From Mesobacillus boroniphilus (GTDB lineage Bacteria; Bacillota; Bacilli; Bacillales; Cytobacillaceae), in the NCBI RefSeq assembly GCF_018424685.1, contig NZ_QTKX01000002.1, positions 62,001-126,000 on the forward strand: a stretch of 64,000 bases of DNA. The letters run 5' to 3'. The notes under the pieces are model-generated. The model saw only the letters and a program-made list of their open reading frames with translations, had not been told where the DNA came from and ran no database searches. This document shows, one piece after another, positions 1 through 7,330 of the stretch; position 1 is the stretch's first letter, and each line of letters starts with the position of its first letter. The position numbers and the translations under genes were made by a program.

Positions 1-347
1 AATCCTTGATTAATTATTTCGCCGTTTTGGACAAGGGTAATCGGTGCGTGATTAACTAGCCTTCTAAACCATGGTAATTTAAGAATCATAAAAATCCCCG
101 TTAGGTACAAGGCTAATAATACAGTGGTTGTGATAATCGATCCCTTTAGCCCAAGTTTTTCATCTGATAGGGGATGGGCAATAATGTTTCCTATTACCAA
201 AGCAATAGCAAAATCCAGAGGCCTTAATTGGGAGATGGCACGTTGACCTAAGGCTCTAGTGACTATTAGCAGGAATAAAAAACCAACGACAGCTCTAAGA
301 ACCCACTGAATGCTAGTTAACGTTTCCTGTCCTTGAAAAAAATCCAC
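1..347 (-). CDS. DUF421 family membrane protein (YetF-like), 3' part cut by the window edge
   Basis: An open frame reads inward from a GTG at 345-347 to the window edge (115 codons visible) with no stop. A GGATG-type ribosome site lies about 8 nt upstream of the GTG. The visible part carries hydrophobic segments and the stretch RPLDFAIALVIGNIIAHPL, the pattern I associate with the N-terminal membrane part of DUF421/YetF proteins. It continues with 'HAPITLVQNGEII', typical of the start of the soluble DUF421 domain. The biochemical function of the family is not settled; some members affect spores or the envelope in Bacillus. The gene is partial only because the window ends. Family call fairly sure; start codon moderately sure. 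Confidence 0.7.
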   Translation of the reverse strand, partial: MDFFQGQETLTSIQWVLRAVVGFLFLLIVTRALGQRAISQLRPLDFAIALVIGNIIAHPLSDEKLGLKGSIITTTVLLALYLTGIFMILKLPWFRRLVNHAPITLVQNGEIINQG

Positions 348-466
348 TCAAGACACATCCTTTTCCCCAGAAGCTACGACTTAGTTTATCTCTCATGTCC
401 TGCTATTAATCCGATTTATTGGATAAAAACGAGACTTACATCTAAGAATCGTACATAAATGCATAC

Positions 467-502
467 AAAAGAAAGCCTACCCATAAAGTAAGCCTTTCTT
501 TT
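467..502 (-). terminator. Imperfect stem-loop terminator after the MFS gene
   Basis: The arms AAAAGAAAG and CTTTCTTTT, extended with one or two mismatches, flank a short loop. On the minus strand the hairpin runs into a T stretch, so it can end the MFS transcript before the DUF421 gene. Confidence 0.55.
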
Positions 503-537
503 GTAGAATAAGAAAGTATAAAATTCAATTTGAGAAT

Positions 538-663
538 TGTCCAGATCCAGCGCCTAGCCAGTTTTCATCCCTGTGTGTGCTGCCTCGAGTATATGTGATA
601 AGCGTTACCTTAGCGGAGCTCAATACGCTTGACGGGGCTTAACAAGGCGCTTGCGCTTTTTTT
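538..663. repeat. Bacillus-type dispersed intergenic repeat, long form
   Basis: The segment starts TGTCCAGATCCAGCGCCTAG and ends GGCGCTTGCGCTTTT. Its ends resemble the short segment at 14727-14778 read in reverse complement (TGTCTAGCTTCAGCG ... GGTGCTTACGCTTTT, with CGGGGCT in both). I recall elements with such 'TGTCTAGCTCCAGCGCC ... AAGGCGCTTGCGC' ends as common intergenic repeats in Bacillus genomes. It has no open frame and fills the gap downstream of the MFS gene. Confidence 0.6.
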
Positions 664-665
664 AT

Positions 666-1931
666 TTAAGCTGGATTATTCTCTAGCTTTTTATTGAAAA
701 CCTCTTTTCGCGTTCCGAATGCAAACCAAAAGTAAATCGCTGCCAACAATGATCCAATGGAAGAAAGGCCACAAAGGACTAGGTATCCTGTTTGATTACC
801 GGCTACTTGTACAATATACATCGCAAACGGACCAAGTAAACTGATGCAAATGGAATTCGCCATGAACCCAAAGCTGTTCGCTAATCCTCGGACCTCAGGT
901 TCTACCCTTTCCATCATGATCTTTGATTCGATGGGGGTGAGGCTGAACTTTGCTGATCGGAAAATTGCAAAGGCAATGATTGCAATCCAGATGTTCTGGG
1001 TGATTCCTAATAAAAGTACTGCTGGAATCGATAGTAAATGATAGAGAGATACGGTCTTTACATCAGAAAACCGATCGGTAATCTTTGAGTTATAAGACAT
1101 AAAAAATACGGTAGCCAATGTTCCACCAGCTAAAATAAAGCTTATATTTGAGGGAGATAAAGAAAACTTATGCAAAAAGAACAGGTTAATAAATGGAGCC
1201 AGAATGCCCAGACTCACTCCTCCAAGTATCTTTGACAGGCTGAAATTTATTATCGGCATGAGTGATTTAGGTTTATTTTTTACAATGGAAAATGGTGAAG
1301 TCCTTTTTATTTTTACTTTACGATGTTCTTTTAGAGATAATAATGGGACTAGGCTCAGAATCAATAGAATAGTGGGAATTGAGAGCGTAATCCGAATGCT
1401 GGATGTCTGGGATACCTGAAAAATCTCCTGGATGCTATCTGATATAATTCCGCCCAATAATGTGCCGATAAATGTAAAGAATGTACCAGTGCTAAAAGCA
1501 AATGTGAATAGATCTTTTTTTTCAACGGAGGTGGAATACTCAGTCAGCAAGGGCACAAAAGTAACAATCGATGCTGCATGACCTAGCCCTAGAACAAACC
1601 CCCAAAATGAAAGTGCAGCAGCATCAGAGACAAATAAATTTCCAATCAGAGCAAAAGAAAAAATGCTTACGCCCGCAATTACTCCTTTTTTCGAACCAGC
1701 ACGGTCTGAAAAAAGTCCAGCAGGAATATAAACCAATGCTTGTGCCATGAAGTTAAGACCAATTATTTTTCCTATGGCGATCTCGTCATTGACGATGCTA
1801 TATAAGAATAAGTTATACAAAATTAAGTGAACACCAAGACCCAGACAAAATATCATATTCCAAATGAGAATGGACTTTATATTTAAGGAATATGACCTGA
1901 ATTGTAAAAAGAATTTAAACAGCCCCGACAT
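666..1931 (-). CDS. MFS transporter (drug/metabolite exporter type)
   Basis: A 421-residue, very hydrophobic protein with about 12 predicted membrane segments. The loop after the second segment reads GLFSDRAGSKKG, a motif-A-like D-R-x-G signature of the major facilitator superfamily. The ATG at 1929-1931 follows AAGGAG. The gene is divergent from the HxlR-type regulator that begins 102 bp away, so the regulator probably controls it; that is inference. MFS proteins use the proton gradient to move small molecules across the cytoplasmic membrane. The substrate cannot be read from the sequence. Family very sure, substrate unknown. Confidence 0.85.
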   Translation of the reverse strand: MSGLFKFFLQFRSYSLNIKSILIWNMIFCLGLGVHLILYNLFLYSIVNDEIAIGKIIGLNFMAQALVYIPAGLFSDRAGSKKGVIAGVSIFSFALIGNLFVSDAAALSFWGFVLGLGHAASIVTFVPLLTEYSTSVEKKDLFTFAFSTGTFFTFIGTLLGGIISDSIQEIFQVSQTSSIRITLSIPTILLILSLVPLLSLKEHRKVKIKRTSPFSIVKNKPKSLMPIINFSLSKILGGVSLGILAPFINLFFLHKFSLSPSNISFILAGGTLATVFFMSYNSKITDRFSDVKTVSLYHLLSIPAVLLLGITQNIWIAIIAFAIFRSAKFSLTPIESKIMMERVEPEVRGLANSFGFMANSICISLLGPFAMYIVQVAGNQTGYLVLCGLSSIGSLLAAIYFWFAFGTRKEVFNKKLENNPA

Positions 1932-2033
1932 TTATATCAACTCCTTCATAATATACAATTTACATATTATTCCTCGTGCTTTACGATAACAAGTAGGCAC
2001 TTTTTTGTTTGTAGTGAGAGAGGAGGAATTACT

Positions 2034-2396
2034 ATGAAAAGAAAAAAGTATAATTGTCCGGTCGAACTTACGGTTGAAGTAATGGGCGGAAAGTGGAAAT
2101 CAAGAATTATGTGGCATTTGAGCAAGAATCCATATCGCTATGGGGAATTGAGAAAGCTCATTCCGGATATCACCCAAAAAATGCTAACTCAATCCTTGCG
2201 GGAACTTGAGGAAGATGGGGTGATCTCCCGTAAGGTGTATGAAGGGAAAATCCCAAAAGTCGAATATTTTTTAACGCAATATGGAGAATCGACAACACCT
2301 TTGTTGCAACTTATGAGTCAGTGGGGAAAGGATCATATGCAACGGTTAAAAGAAATGGAACGAGAGGAATCATTGATTCAAGGGGAAACAAAATAA
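2034..2396 (+). CDS. HxlR-family winged-helix transcriptional regulator
   Basis: A 120-residue protein beginning MKRKKYNCPVELTVEVMGGK. The N-terminal Cys-Pro followed by 'GGKWKSRIMWHL' and 'RYGELRKLIPDITQKMLTQ' is the classic HxlR/MarR-like winged helix. Members bind DNA as dimers; several (HypR, QorR) sense electrophiles or oxidants through the N-terminal cysteine, here Cys8. The start follows GAGGAGGAAT. It is divergent from the MFS gene and followed by a strong terminator. A role in controlling the MFS exporter is inferred from position only. Confidence 0.88.
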   Translation: MKRKKYNCPVELTVEVMGGKWKSRIMWHLSKNPYRYGELRKLIPDITQKMLTQSLRELEEDGVISRKVYEGKIPKVEYFLTQYGESTTPLLQLMSQWGKDHMQRLKEMEREESLIQGETK

Positions 2397-2436
2397 AAGC
2401 CGCTCCACTGCCATTGAGGCAGCAAAGCGGCTTTTT
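2395..2436. terminator. Bidirectional terminator between hxlR-type gene and ahpF
   Basis: The arms AAAAGCCGCT and AGCGGCTTTT enclose about 21 nt. A-tract and T-tract on either side allow termination of the + strand regulator and the - strand ahpF transcript. Confidence 0.85.
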
Positions 2437-2438
2437 AA

Positions 2439-3968
2439 TTAGTTTCGAATCAAGTAATCAAACGCACCCAATGCTGCGGTTGCACCTGATCCCATTGATA
2501 TGATGATTTGTTTGTATGCACTGTCCGTGCAGTCGCCTGCAGCAAAGACACCAGGAAGGTCTGTAGCGCCGTGGTTGTCTACAACGATCTCACCAAAGCG
2601 AGTACGTTCAAGCGTGTCGCCAAGCCATTCTGTGTTCGGCACAAGGCCGATTTGGACGAATACACCTTGTAATTCAACATGGTGTTCTTCTCCTGTTGCA
2701 CGGTCAATATAGGTAATACCGTTTACTTTGTCAGTTCCGGTAATCTCACTTGTTTGTGCGTTAGTCACAACTGTGGCGTTCGGAAGGCTGTTCAGACGGT
2801 CTTGTAAAACTTGGTCAGCTTTGAGTTCTGGGTTGAACTCAATCACAGTTACATGCTTTACGATACCTGCAAGGTCGATTGCTGCTTCAACGCCAGAGTT
2901 TCCTCCACCGATAACCGCAACATCTTTTCCTTCGAACAATGGTCCATCACAGTGAGGGCAATAGGCAACGCCTTTGTTCTTGAACTCAGCTTCTCCTGGT
3001 ACGTTGACATTACGCCAGCGGGCACCAGTAGAAAGGATTACTGTCTTGCTCTTAAGAACAGCACCATTTTCAAGTTCAACTTCAATAAGGTCCTTCTTTT
3101 GAAGTCGAGTAGCACGCTGAAGGTTCATGATATCAACGCCATACTCTTTTACATGCTCTTCAAGGCTTGCAACAAGTTTTGGACCTTCCGTATGCTTCAC
3201 ACTGATGAAATTCTCAATGCCTAGAGTATCCATTACTTGTCCGCCGAAGCGCTCAGCAACGATACCTGTACGGATTCCTTTACGTGCCGCATAGATGGCA
3301 GCACTTGAACCTGCAGGTCCTCCACCGACAACAAGAACATCGTAAGGGTCTTTGTCACTCAGTTCGGATGCATCAGGACCAGAGCCCATTTTAGCAAGAA
3401 TTTCTTCCAGTGACATACGGCCGCTTCCGAATGGCTCGCCATTCAGGATTACCGTTGGAACTGCCATGATCTGCTTGCTTTCAACTTCATCCTTGAAAGC
3501 TGCGCCATCGATCATGACATGGGAAATGCCAGGGTTTAAAACGCTCATCAGGTTAAGGGCTTGTACCACATCAGGACAGTTATGGCAGCTCAGGCTGACA
3601 TAAGTTTCAAAACGATATTGGTCTTTAATCGCTTTAACCTGATCAATGACTTTCTGGTCCACCTTAGGGGCTCTGCCGCTAACCTGAAGCAAAGCTAGAA
3701 CTAATGAAGTGAATTCATGTCCTAAAGGAATACCTGCGAAAGTCACTCCAGTGTCTTCGCCGATGCGATTCACACTGAAGCTAGGTGTTCTTTCTAATTC
3801 GGCATGCTCCACTTTAATATGGGATGACATTGTTGCCAATTCATCTACTAAAGCCAGCATGTCTCGTGATTCATCATCCGATCCAGCGCTAACTTTAAGC
3901 AGCACATCGCCCTCCATCATTTGAAGATATTGGGCTAATTGTGCTTTTATTTCTGCATCTAATAACAT
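2439..3968 (-). CDS. ahpF: Alkyl hydroperoxide reductase subunit F (NADH:peroxiredoxin oxidoreductase)
   Basis: A 509-residue flavoprotein, the usual AhpF length. An N-terminal tandem thioredoxin-fold domain carries Cys-His-Asn-Cys near residue 130. It is followed by a TrxR-like body with the FAD motif [12 protein letters not shown], the redox pair in [10 protein letters not shown] and the NAD(P)-binding motif [12 protein letters not shown]. AhpF passes electrons from NADH through FAD and the two Cys pairs to AhpC, which reduces H2O2, organic peroxides and peroxynitrite in the cytoplasm. It lies 13 bp downstream of ahpC in the same orientation, so it shares the PerR-type promoter. All key residues are present. 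Confidence 0.97.
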   Translation of the reverse strand: MLLDAEIKAQLAQYLQMMEGDVLLKVSAGSDDESRDMLALVDELATMSSHIKVEHAELERTPSFSVNRIGEDTGVTFAGIPLGHEFTSLVLALLQVSGRAPKVDQKVIDQVKAIKDQYRFETYVSLSCHNCPDVVQALNLMSVLNPGISHVMIDGAAFKDEVESKQIMAVPTVILNGEPFGSGRMSLEEILAKMGSGPDASELSDKDPYDVLVVGGGPAGSSAAIYAARKGIRTGIVAERFGGQVMDTLGIENFISVKHTEGPKLVASLEEHVKEYGVDIMNLQRATRLQKKDLIEVELENGAVLKSKTVILSTGARWRNVNVPGEAEFKNKGVAYCPHCDGPLFEGKDVAVIGGGNSGVEAAIDLAGIVKHVTVIEFNPELKADQVLQDRLNSLPNATVVTNAQTSEITGTDKVNGITYIDRATGEEHHVELQGVFVQIGLVPNTEWLGDTLERTRFGEIVVDNHGATDLPGVFAAGDCTDSAYKQIIISMGSGATAALGAFDYLIRN

Positions 3969-3981
3969 GGGAGTGTACCCC

Positions 3982-4545
3982 TTAAATCTTTCCTACAAGA
4001 TCAAGGCTTGGCTTAAGTGTTTCTCCGCCTTCTTTCCACTTAGCAGGGCAAACTTCGCCTGGGTTGTTGCGTACATATTGTGCAGCTTTTAGCTTGCTAA
4101 CTACCTGGCTAGCATCACGGCCGATTCCACCTGCATTGATTTCAACAGTTTGGATTACGCCGTCTGGATCGATGATGAAAGTTCCGCGGTCTGCAAGGCC
4201 AGATTCTTCGTTCAATACATCGAAGTTGCGAGAGATCTTCTGTGAAGGGTCTCCGATCATGATGTACTCAATTTTGCCGATTGCTTCTGAGTGATCATGC
4301 CATGCTTTGTGAGTGAAATGTGTATCAGTTGATACAGAGTATACTTCTGCTCCCATTTCTTTTAATGCAGCGTATTCGTTCTGCATGTCTTCAAGCTCAG
4401 TAGGGCATACGAATGTGAAGTCTGCTGGGTAGAATACAACTACGCTCCACTTTCCCTTAAGATTTTCTTCAGAAACAGTGATGAACTCTCCGTTATGGAA
4501 TGCTTGTGCTGTGAATGGTAAAACTTGAGAACCGATTAATGCCAT
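3982..4545 (-). CDS. ahpC: Alkyl hydroperoxide reductase subunit C (2-Cys peroxiredoxin)
   Basis: A 187-residue typical 2-Cys peroxiredoxin. The peroxidatic Cys47 lies in FVCPTELE and the resolving Cys166 in GEVCPAKW. It reduces peroxides and is recycled by AhpF, encoded next in the operon. The ATG follows AAGGAGGAAATTAATC. The upstream region holds a TTGACA promoter and a near-perfect PerR box, so peroxide induction through PerR is expected. Intact and full length. Confidence 0.98.
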   Translation of the reverse strand: MALIGSQVLPFTAQAFHNGEFITVSEENLKGKWSVVVFYPADFTFVCPTELEDMQNEYAALKEMGAEVYSVSTDTHFTHKAWHDHSEAIGKIEYIMIGDPSQKISRNFDVLNEESGLADRGTFIIDPDGVIQTVEINAGGIGRDASQVVSKLKAAQYVRNNPGEVCPAKWKEGGETLKPSLDLVGKI

Positions 4546-4624
4546 GATTAATTTCCTCCTTAAATGGTTTGAATTATTTTGTGAAATAGTTTTACTGAAG
4601 ATATTCAGTTAACTATTCAATAAA

Positions 4625-4639
4625 CTATAATAATTCTAA
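4625..4639 (-). promoter_or_regulatory. PerR box upstream of ahpC
   Basis: On the minus strand the site reads TTAGAATTATTATAG, matching the PerR/Fur-family consensus TTATAATNATTATAA at 12 of 14 defined positions. It lies just downstream of the presumed -10 element, where bound PerR would block transcription until peroxide oxidises it. Confidence 0.85.
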
Positions 4640-4650
4640 TTCAGTAACGA

Positions 4651-4678
4651 TTATTATATAAATCTCATCGAGTGTCAA
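4651..4678 (-). promoter_or_regulatory. SigA-type promoter of ahpCF
   Basis: On the minus strand, TTGACA (4678 to 4673) is followed after 16 bp by TAATAA, with an overlapping TATAAT two bases earlier. The PerR box begins about 12 bp further on. Confidence 0.6.
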
Positions 4679-4830
4679 GCGATAAGACCTCTACTTTACA
4701 CCATAATAATTATTCCCATAGATTTTCGAATTGATTCAGATGGATAAAGTCATATATTGTACGACTACCGAAAATTACCGCTTTGCCCGTTATTACAATA
4801 TTAATAAAGAAAGCGGAAATATAGGAACAT

Positions 4831-4868
4831 AAAAAAACCATGAACTAGTGTTGTTATAAGTTCATGGT
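4831..4868 (-). terminator. Terminator of the secreted-protein gene
   Basis: Nine-base-pair arms ACCATGAAC/GTTCATGGT flank a 13-nt loop. On the minus strand the stem is followed by a run of T (seven A's on + strand, 4831-4837). Confidence 0.85.
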
Positions 4869-4884
4869 ATATATTCATATTAAT

Positions 4885-5379
4885 TTATTGTAATGGAGTC
4901 CCGTTTACATATAAAGTGCTGGTACTGGAGACTAATTCTACTTTAGTAACGATATGGCCTGATTCTCCAGGAAATTCATCACCCAATGCCGGTACTGCTT
5001 CTTTAACTGTAACATCTTTAACACCATTTAAAAAGAAACCAGTAAATTGATTAGCTTTTCTGGCGCTAGAATCTAAACTTGCAGCTATTTCTGAAGTTTT
5101 TTTATGATCTACTGTGTGAGTCTTCTCACCTTTTTTCCCTTCATTGGTAGTCCATTCAACAGTTACTTCATAAGTTTCAACTGATTCATAGGTAAATAAT
5201 AGTTTTTCAGCTTCTTTCTGCAATTGAGCATTATTCCATCCCAATGCCAGCTGAACATCGCCCTTACCAACAAACCCTGTTCCTGTTGCTGAGTCATACG
5301 TTACTGCTGCAAGTGATGAACTTGCGAAAATACCCATTGCCAATGCTCCTGCAGCTAATCCAACTAACACTTTTTTCAT
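4885..5379 (-). CDS. Small secreted protein of unknown function
   Basis: A 164-residue protein with a clear Sec signal peptide: MKKVLVGLAAG, hydrophobic core, likely cleavage after SSSLA near residue 24. The mature part is polar. It contains 'GTGFVGKGDVQLALGWNN', a basic/acidic middle with several Lys, and a C-terminal 'HIVTKVELVSSTSTLYVNG' that looks like beta strands. There is no cysteine, no cell-wall anchor motif and no repeat. I do not recognise the family. The gene is monocistronic, has its own terminator, and is preceded by a long leader that looks like a c-di-GMP class-II riboswitch with a hairpin over the ribosome site. That suggests an extracellular, possibly biofilm- or surface-related product (inference). 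Confidence 0.75.
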   Translation of the reverse strand: MKKVLVGLAAGALAMGIFASSSLAAVTYDSATGTGFVGKGDVQLALGWNNAQLQKEAEKLLFTYESVETYEVTVEWTTNEGKKGEKTHTVDHKKTSEIAASLDSSARKANQFTGFFLNGVKDVTVKEAVPALGDEFPGESGHIVTKVELVSSTSTLYVNGTPLQ

Positions 5380-5390
5380 TTTTCTTATCT

Positions 5391-5421
5391 CCCCTTAGAT
5401 TAAAAAATAATAACTAAGAGG
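5391..5421 (-). promoter_or_regulatory. Shine-Dalgarno-sequestering hairpin of the secreted-protein gene
   Basis: In RNA sense CCUCUUAG pairs over eight positions (one U-G) with CUAAGGGG, the latter being the ribosome site GGGGAG located 9 nt before the ATG. When formed it would hide the ribosome site. The same CCUCU strand can instead close the aptamer-like structure just upstream, giving a switchable leader. Confidence 0.6.
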
Positions 5422-5522
5422 GCCGGTTACACTAGTAGCTCCATACAGCCAAAGTGTCCAAGTAGAGGCTGTACTTCAAAGCTTCCCACTATCAGATTGG
5501 GTATGAGCTATCGATCCCAATC
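5414..5522 (-). ncRNA. Candidate cyclic-di-GMP class-II riboswitch
   Basis: Read on the minus strand, the leader contains GGAA, then 21 nt on UUGGACACUU, and finally AGUGUAACCGGCC. From memory, the Clostridium acetobutylicum class-II aptamer has GGAA ... UUGGGCACUU ... AGUGCAACCGACC, with the same distance between the first two blocks. ACACU/AGUGU pairs as its counterpart GCACU/AGUGC does, so the bases covary. AGUGGG/CCCUCU can close the outer helix. A 7-bp hairpin (GATTGGG/CCCAATC, 5495-5522) precedes the core. The leader sits directly before the gene for a secreted protein. I could not run a covariance model. Confidence 0.6.
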
Positions 5523-5638
5523 TTTTTTACGATGGAACGTCATAAAGTGGCCACTTCAGTTTTCCACCGCTTATAAATTGATTTTATATTAAACTAAAGT
5601 TTAAATACATAATTTTCCTTCGACAATTATTTTATGAT

Positions 5639-5670
5639 AAAAAAAGAGTGCAAACCAATGATTTGCACTC
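5639..5670 (-). terminator. Orphan minus-strand terminator
   Basis: A perfect 9-bp stem GAGTGCAAA/TTTGCACTC is followed on the minus strand by seven T's. No minus-strand gene lies upstream (5671-5873), so it may end a small RNA started in that interval. TTGTCT with TATACAAT about 20 bp later could be its promoter. Confidence 0.6.
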
Positions 5671-5755
5671 GTATGGGAGGAAAGACAGAAGAATAAATGA
5701 TAATCCTCTGCTCTAATAAGATTTTATATTAAACAATTGTATAAAAATATTTATT

Positions 5756-5854
5756 TTGATAGACAAATTTCTGAGGAATCCTAAAGAATTTGTCGAAAAT
5801 TTAAAATATCTTATAGATGCCGGCTGTAATAAAGTATATTTAGAGATACGCTAA
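5756..5854 (+). CDS. Doubtful small open frame (32 codons) before the membrane protease gene
   Basis: Starting at TTG it would read MIDKFLRNPKEF and go on with 'VENLKYLIDAGC' and 'NKVYLEIR', a composition that looks protein-like (charged amphipathic helix). The stop lies 19 nt before the proposed ATT start of the next gene. No convincing ribosome site precedes the TTG, so it may be a decayed gene end or a leader peptide. I do not recognise it. Confidence 0.25.
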   Translation: MIDKFLRNPKEFVENLKYLIDAGCNKVYLEIR

Positions 5855-5873
5855 TGAGTTCGGAGGGGATACC

Positions 5874-6809
5874 ATTAAGAATTTTTACCAGAAAGCATAC
5901 TTTCTTTTGTTTCTTCTACCGGCAATTATTTTGACGTTTCTGTATATCAAGATACCGCATGAGCTTGAAGGGAATGTCCTTTTATTTCTATGTATTATGG
6001 TCATTTTCGACAGGATCAATCTAAAAGTGTTTTCTGGATTTGGATATTCCTTCTTTCACGTCATAATGTCATTGATTATTTTCGACCGTTTCTCAGTTGT
6101 TTACGGATTTATTTACCTTCTGGTAGATAGCTTATTCGCTATCTTTATGCAAAAAAGAGGGAGTTTAAAATCTATAATAGCGTTGTTGTCGATGTACATC
6201 ATTATTATCATCGTCTGTAATGAGTTTTATAATGAGTATACTGACAAAACCTATTTAGCTCGTTATCTTACATTGACCATGATGCTCTTTTTAAGCACTA
6301 TTTTAAAATATAGCTATGTCTTACTTGAGACAGGGGCAGTAACAAGCAAATTGTTTTTAGACAGGTTCGGACCTATGATATTCGAGTTAATGCTTATTTT
6401 CCCTATCCTTGCATTCTTCGACCATCTGAATGTGAATTTAGTACTGATTTTATTCCTCTCATATTATACTTTTATTGGTTACATGCATAAAAAGTATATG
6501 TCGGTTGATGACATGTATATTAAGTCATTGACTAACAGAATTCACAATAAATATGAAATCAGTATTTATTTTATAAACCTGAATGATGTGAAGGGGATTT
6601 ACCATCATGATCGAAAGGTGATCATCATCGATGAAAAGCTTGATTATCCGGAGCAGCTGCAGACAATTGTTCATGAATTACTTCACTTCCAAACAAATCG
6701 ATTTCTTAAGTCGCCGAGGATTGCAGTTGAAATCATCATTACATTATTTGAGGCGGTTGTTAGCTGGTATTACATTATTACATACAAGCAGATATCAAAA
6801 TTAGATTAG
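5874..6809 (+). CDS. Polytopic membrane protein with C-terminal ImmA-like HExxH metalloprotease domain
   Basis: About 311 residues if begun at ATT 5874, which sits 5 nt after a strong GGAGGGG. The next usable start, TTG 5907, lacks a ribosome site. Residues 1-200 contain about six or seven hydrophobic segments. The C-terminal part reads 'GIYHHDRKVIIIDEKL' then 'TIVHELLHFQTNRF', the arrangement seen in ImmA/IrrE-type zinc peptidases (strand, then HExxH helix), and a last hydrophobic segment follows. The next gene, 18 bp on, is an XRE repressor. ImmA-type proteases cleave their neighbouring XRE repressors in ICEBs1 and prophages; here the protease would be membrane-anchored. Role in cleaving the neighbour is inference. 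Confidence 0.6.
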   Translation: MKNFYQKAYFLLFLLPAIILTFLYIKIPHELEGNVLLFLCIMVIFDRINLKVFSGFGYSFFHVIMSLIIFDRFSVVYGFIYLLVDSLFAIFMQKRGSLKSIIALLSMYIIIIIVCNEFYNEYTDKTYLARYLTLTMMLFLSTILKYSYVLLETGAVTSKLFLDRFGPMIFELMLIFPILAFFDHLNVNLVLILFLSYYTFIGYMHKKYMSVDDMYIKSLTNRIHNKYEISIYFINLNDVKGIYHHDRKVIIIDEKLDYPEQLQTIVHELLHFQTNRFLKSPRIAVEIIITLFEAVVSWYYIITYKQISKLD

Positions 6810-6827
6810 GAAGATGGGTGAGTTAAG

Positions 6828-7166
6828 ATGACAACGCCATTAGGCCAGGAATTAAGGAGATTGAGGCGGGAAAGAGACCTGCGTTTAGAAGATGTTGCAA
6901 ATGAAACGGGCATTACACTGCAGTACTTAAGCATGCTTGAAAAGGGAGCCCGGAAATCGGTTTCTTTTGAAATCATGGCGGATATTTCAAGGTTTTATGG
7001 CGTGCCACTCGACTATTTTGCTGCCTTCATAAAAGAAGAGGAATCAAAGCCTCTTTCAGATGTCGAAATCATGCTATGGCAAACGATCAATGAAAAAGTC
7101 CGTGATGAAATATATTATAAAAAAGGAAAATCGCTAAAAGATGTTTTTTCAAAAATGCTAAAGTAA
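6828..7166 (+). CDS. XRE-family transcriptional regulator
   Basis: A 112-residue protein. Residues 6-65 form a Cro/CI helix-turn-helix ('LRRLRRERDLRLEDVANETG', 'QYLSMLEKGARKSVSFEIMA') and a short charged tail ends in KSLKDVFSKMLK. Such proteins bind operators as dimers. It lies 18 bp after the membrane HExxH protein and is followed by a terminator, so the two form an operon similar in plan to immR-immA but in reversed order. No prophage or ICE genes are nearby, so this appears to be a stand-alone chromosomal pair. Regulated genes unknown. Confidence 0.85.
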   Translation: MTTPLGQELRRLRRERDLRLEDVANETGITLQYLSMLEKGARKSVSFEIMADISRFYGVPLDYFAAFIKEEESKPLSDVEIMLWQTINEKVRDEIYYKKGKSLKDVFSKMLK

Positions 7167-7175
7167 TAGTTTTAA

Positions 7176-7212
7176 AAAAGTGGCTGCCCTGGAGGTTAGC
7201 CGCTTTTTTTTT
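7176..7212 (+). terminator. Terminator of the protease-XRE operon
   Basis: AAGTGGCT pairs with AGCCGCTT (one G-U) and is followed by a long T run. Confidence 0.85.
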
Positions 7213-7330
7213 GCCAAAAGTGACTAAGTAAAAGAACTTGGAAGCAAAGCAGCGATAACTTTAGTGAATTCCAGCGTCAACTTCTGTATAGTATGAATTA
7301 AATGAAATATTCTGAAAAGAGGTGCTTCCC

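Noticed and set aside
5414..5528. Plus-strand RNA ending in GATTGGG...CCCAATC plus six T's
   Set aside because: The hairpin with T-run would be a good + strand terminator, but no + strand gene or promoter leads into it, while the minus-strand reading fits a leader with riboswitch-like blocks and a ribosome-site hairpin. Kept only as an alternative.
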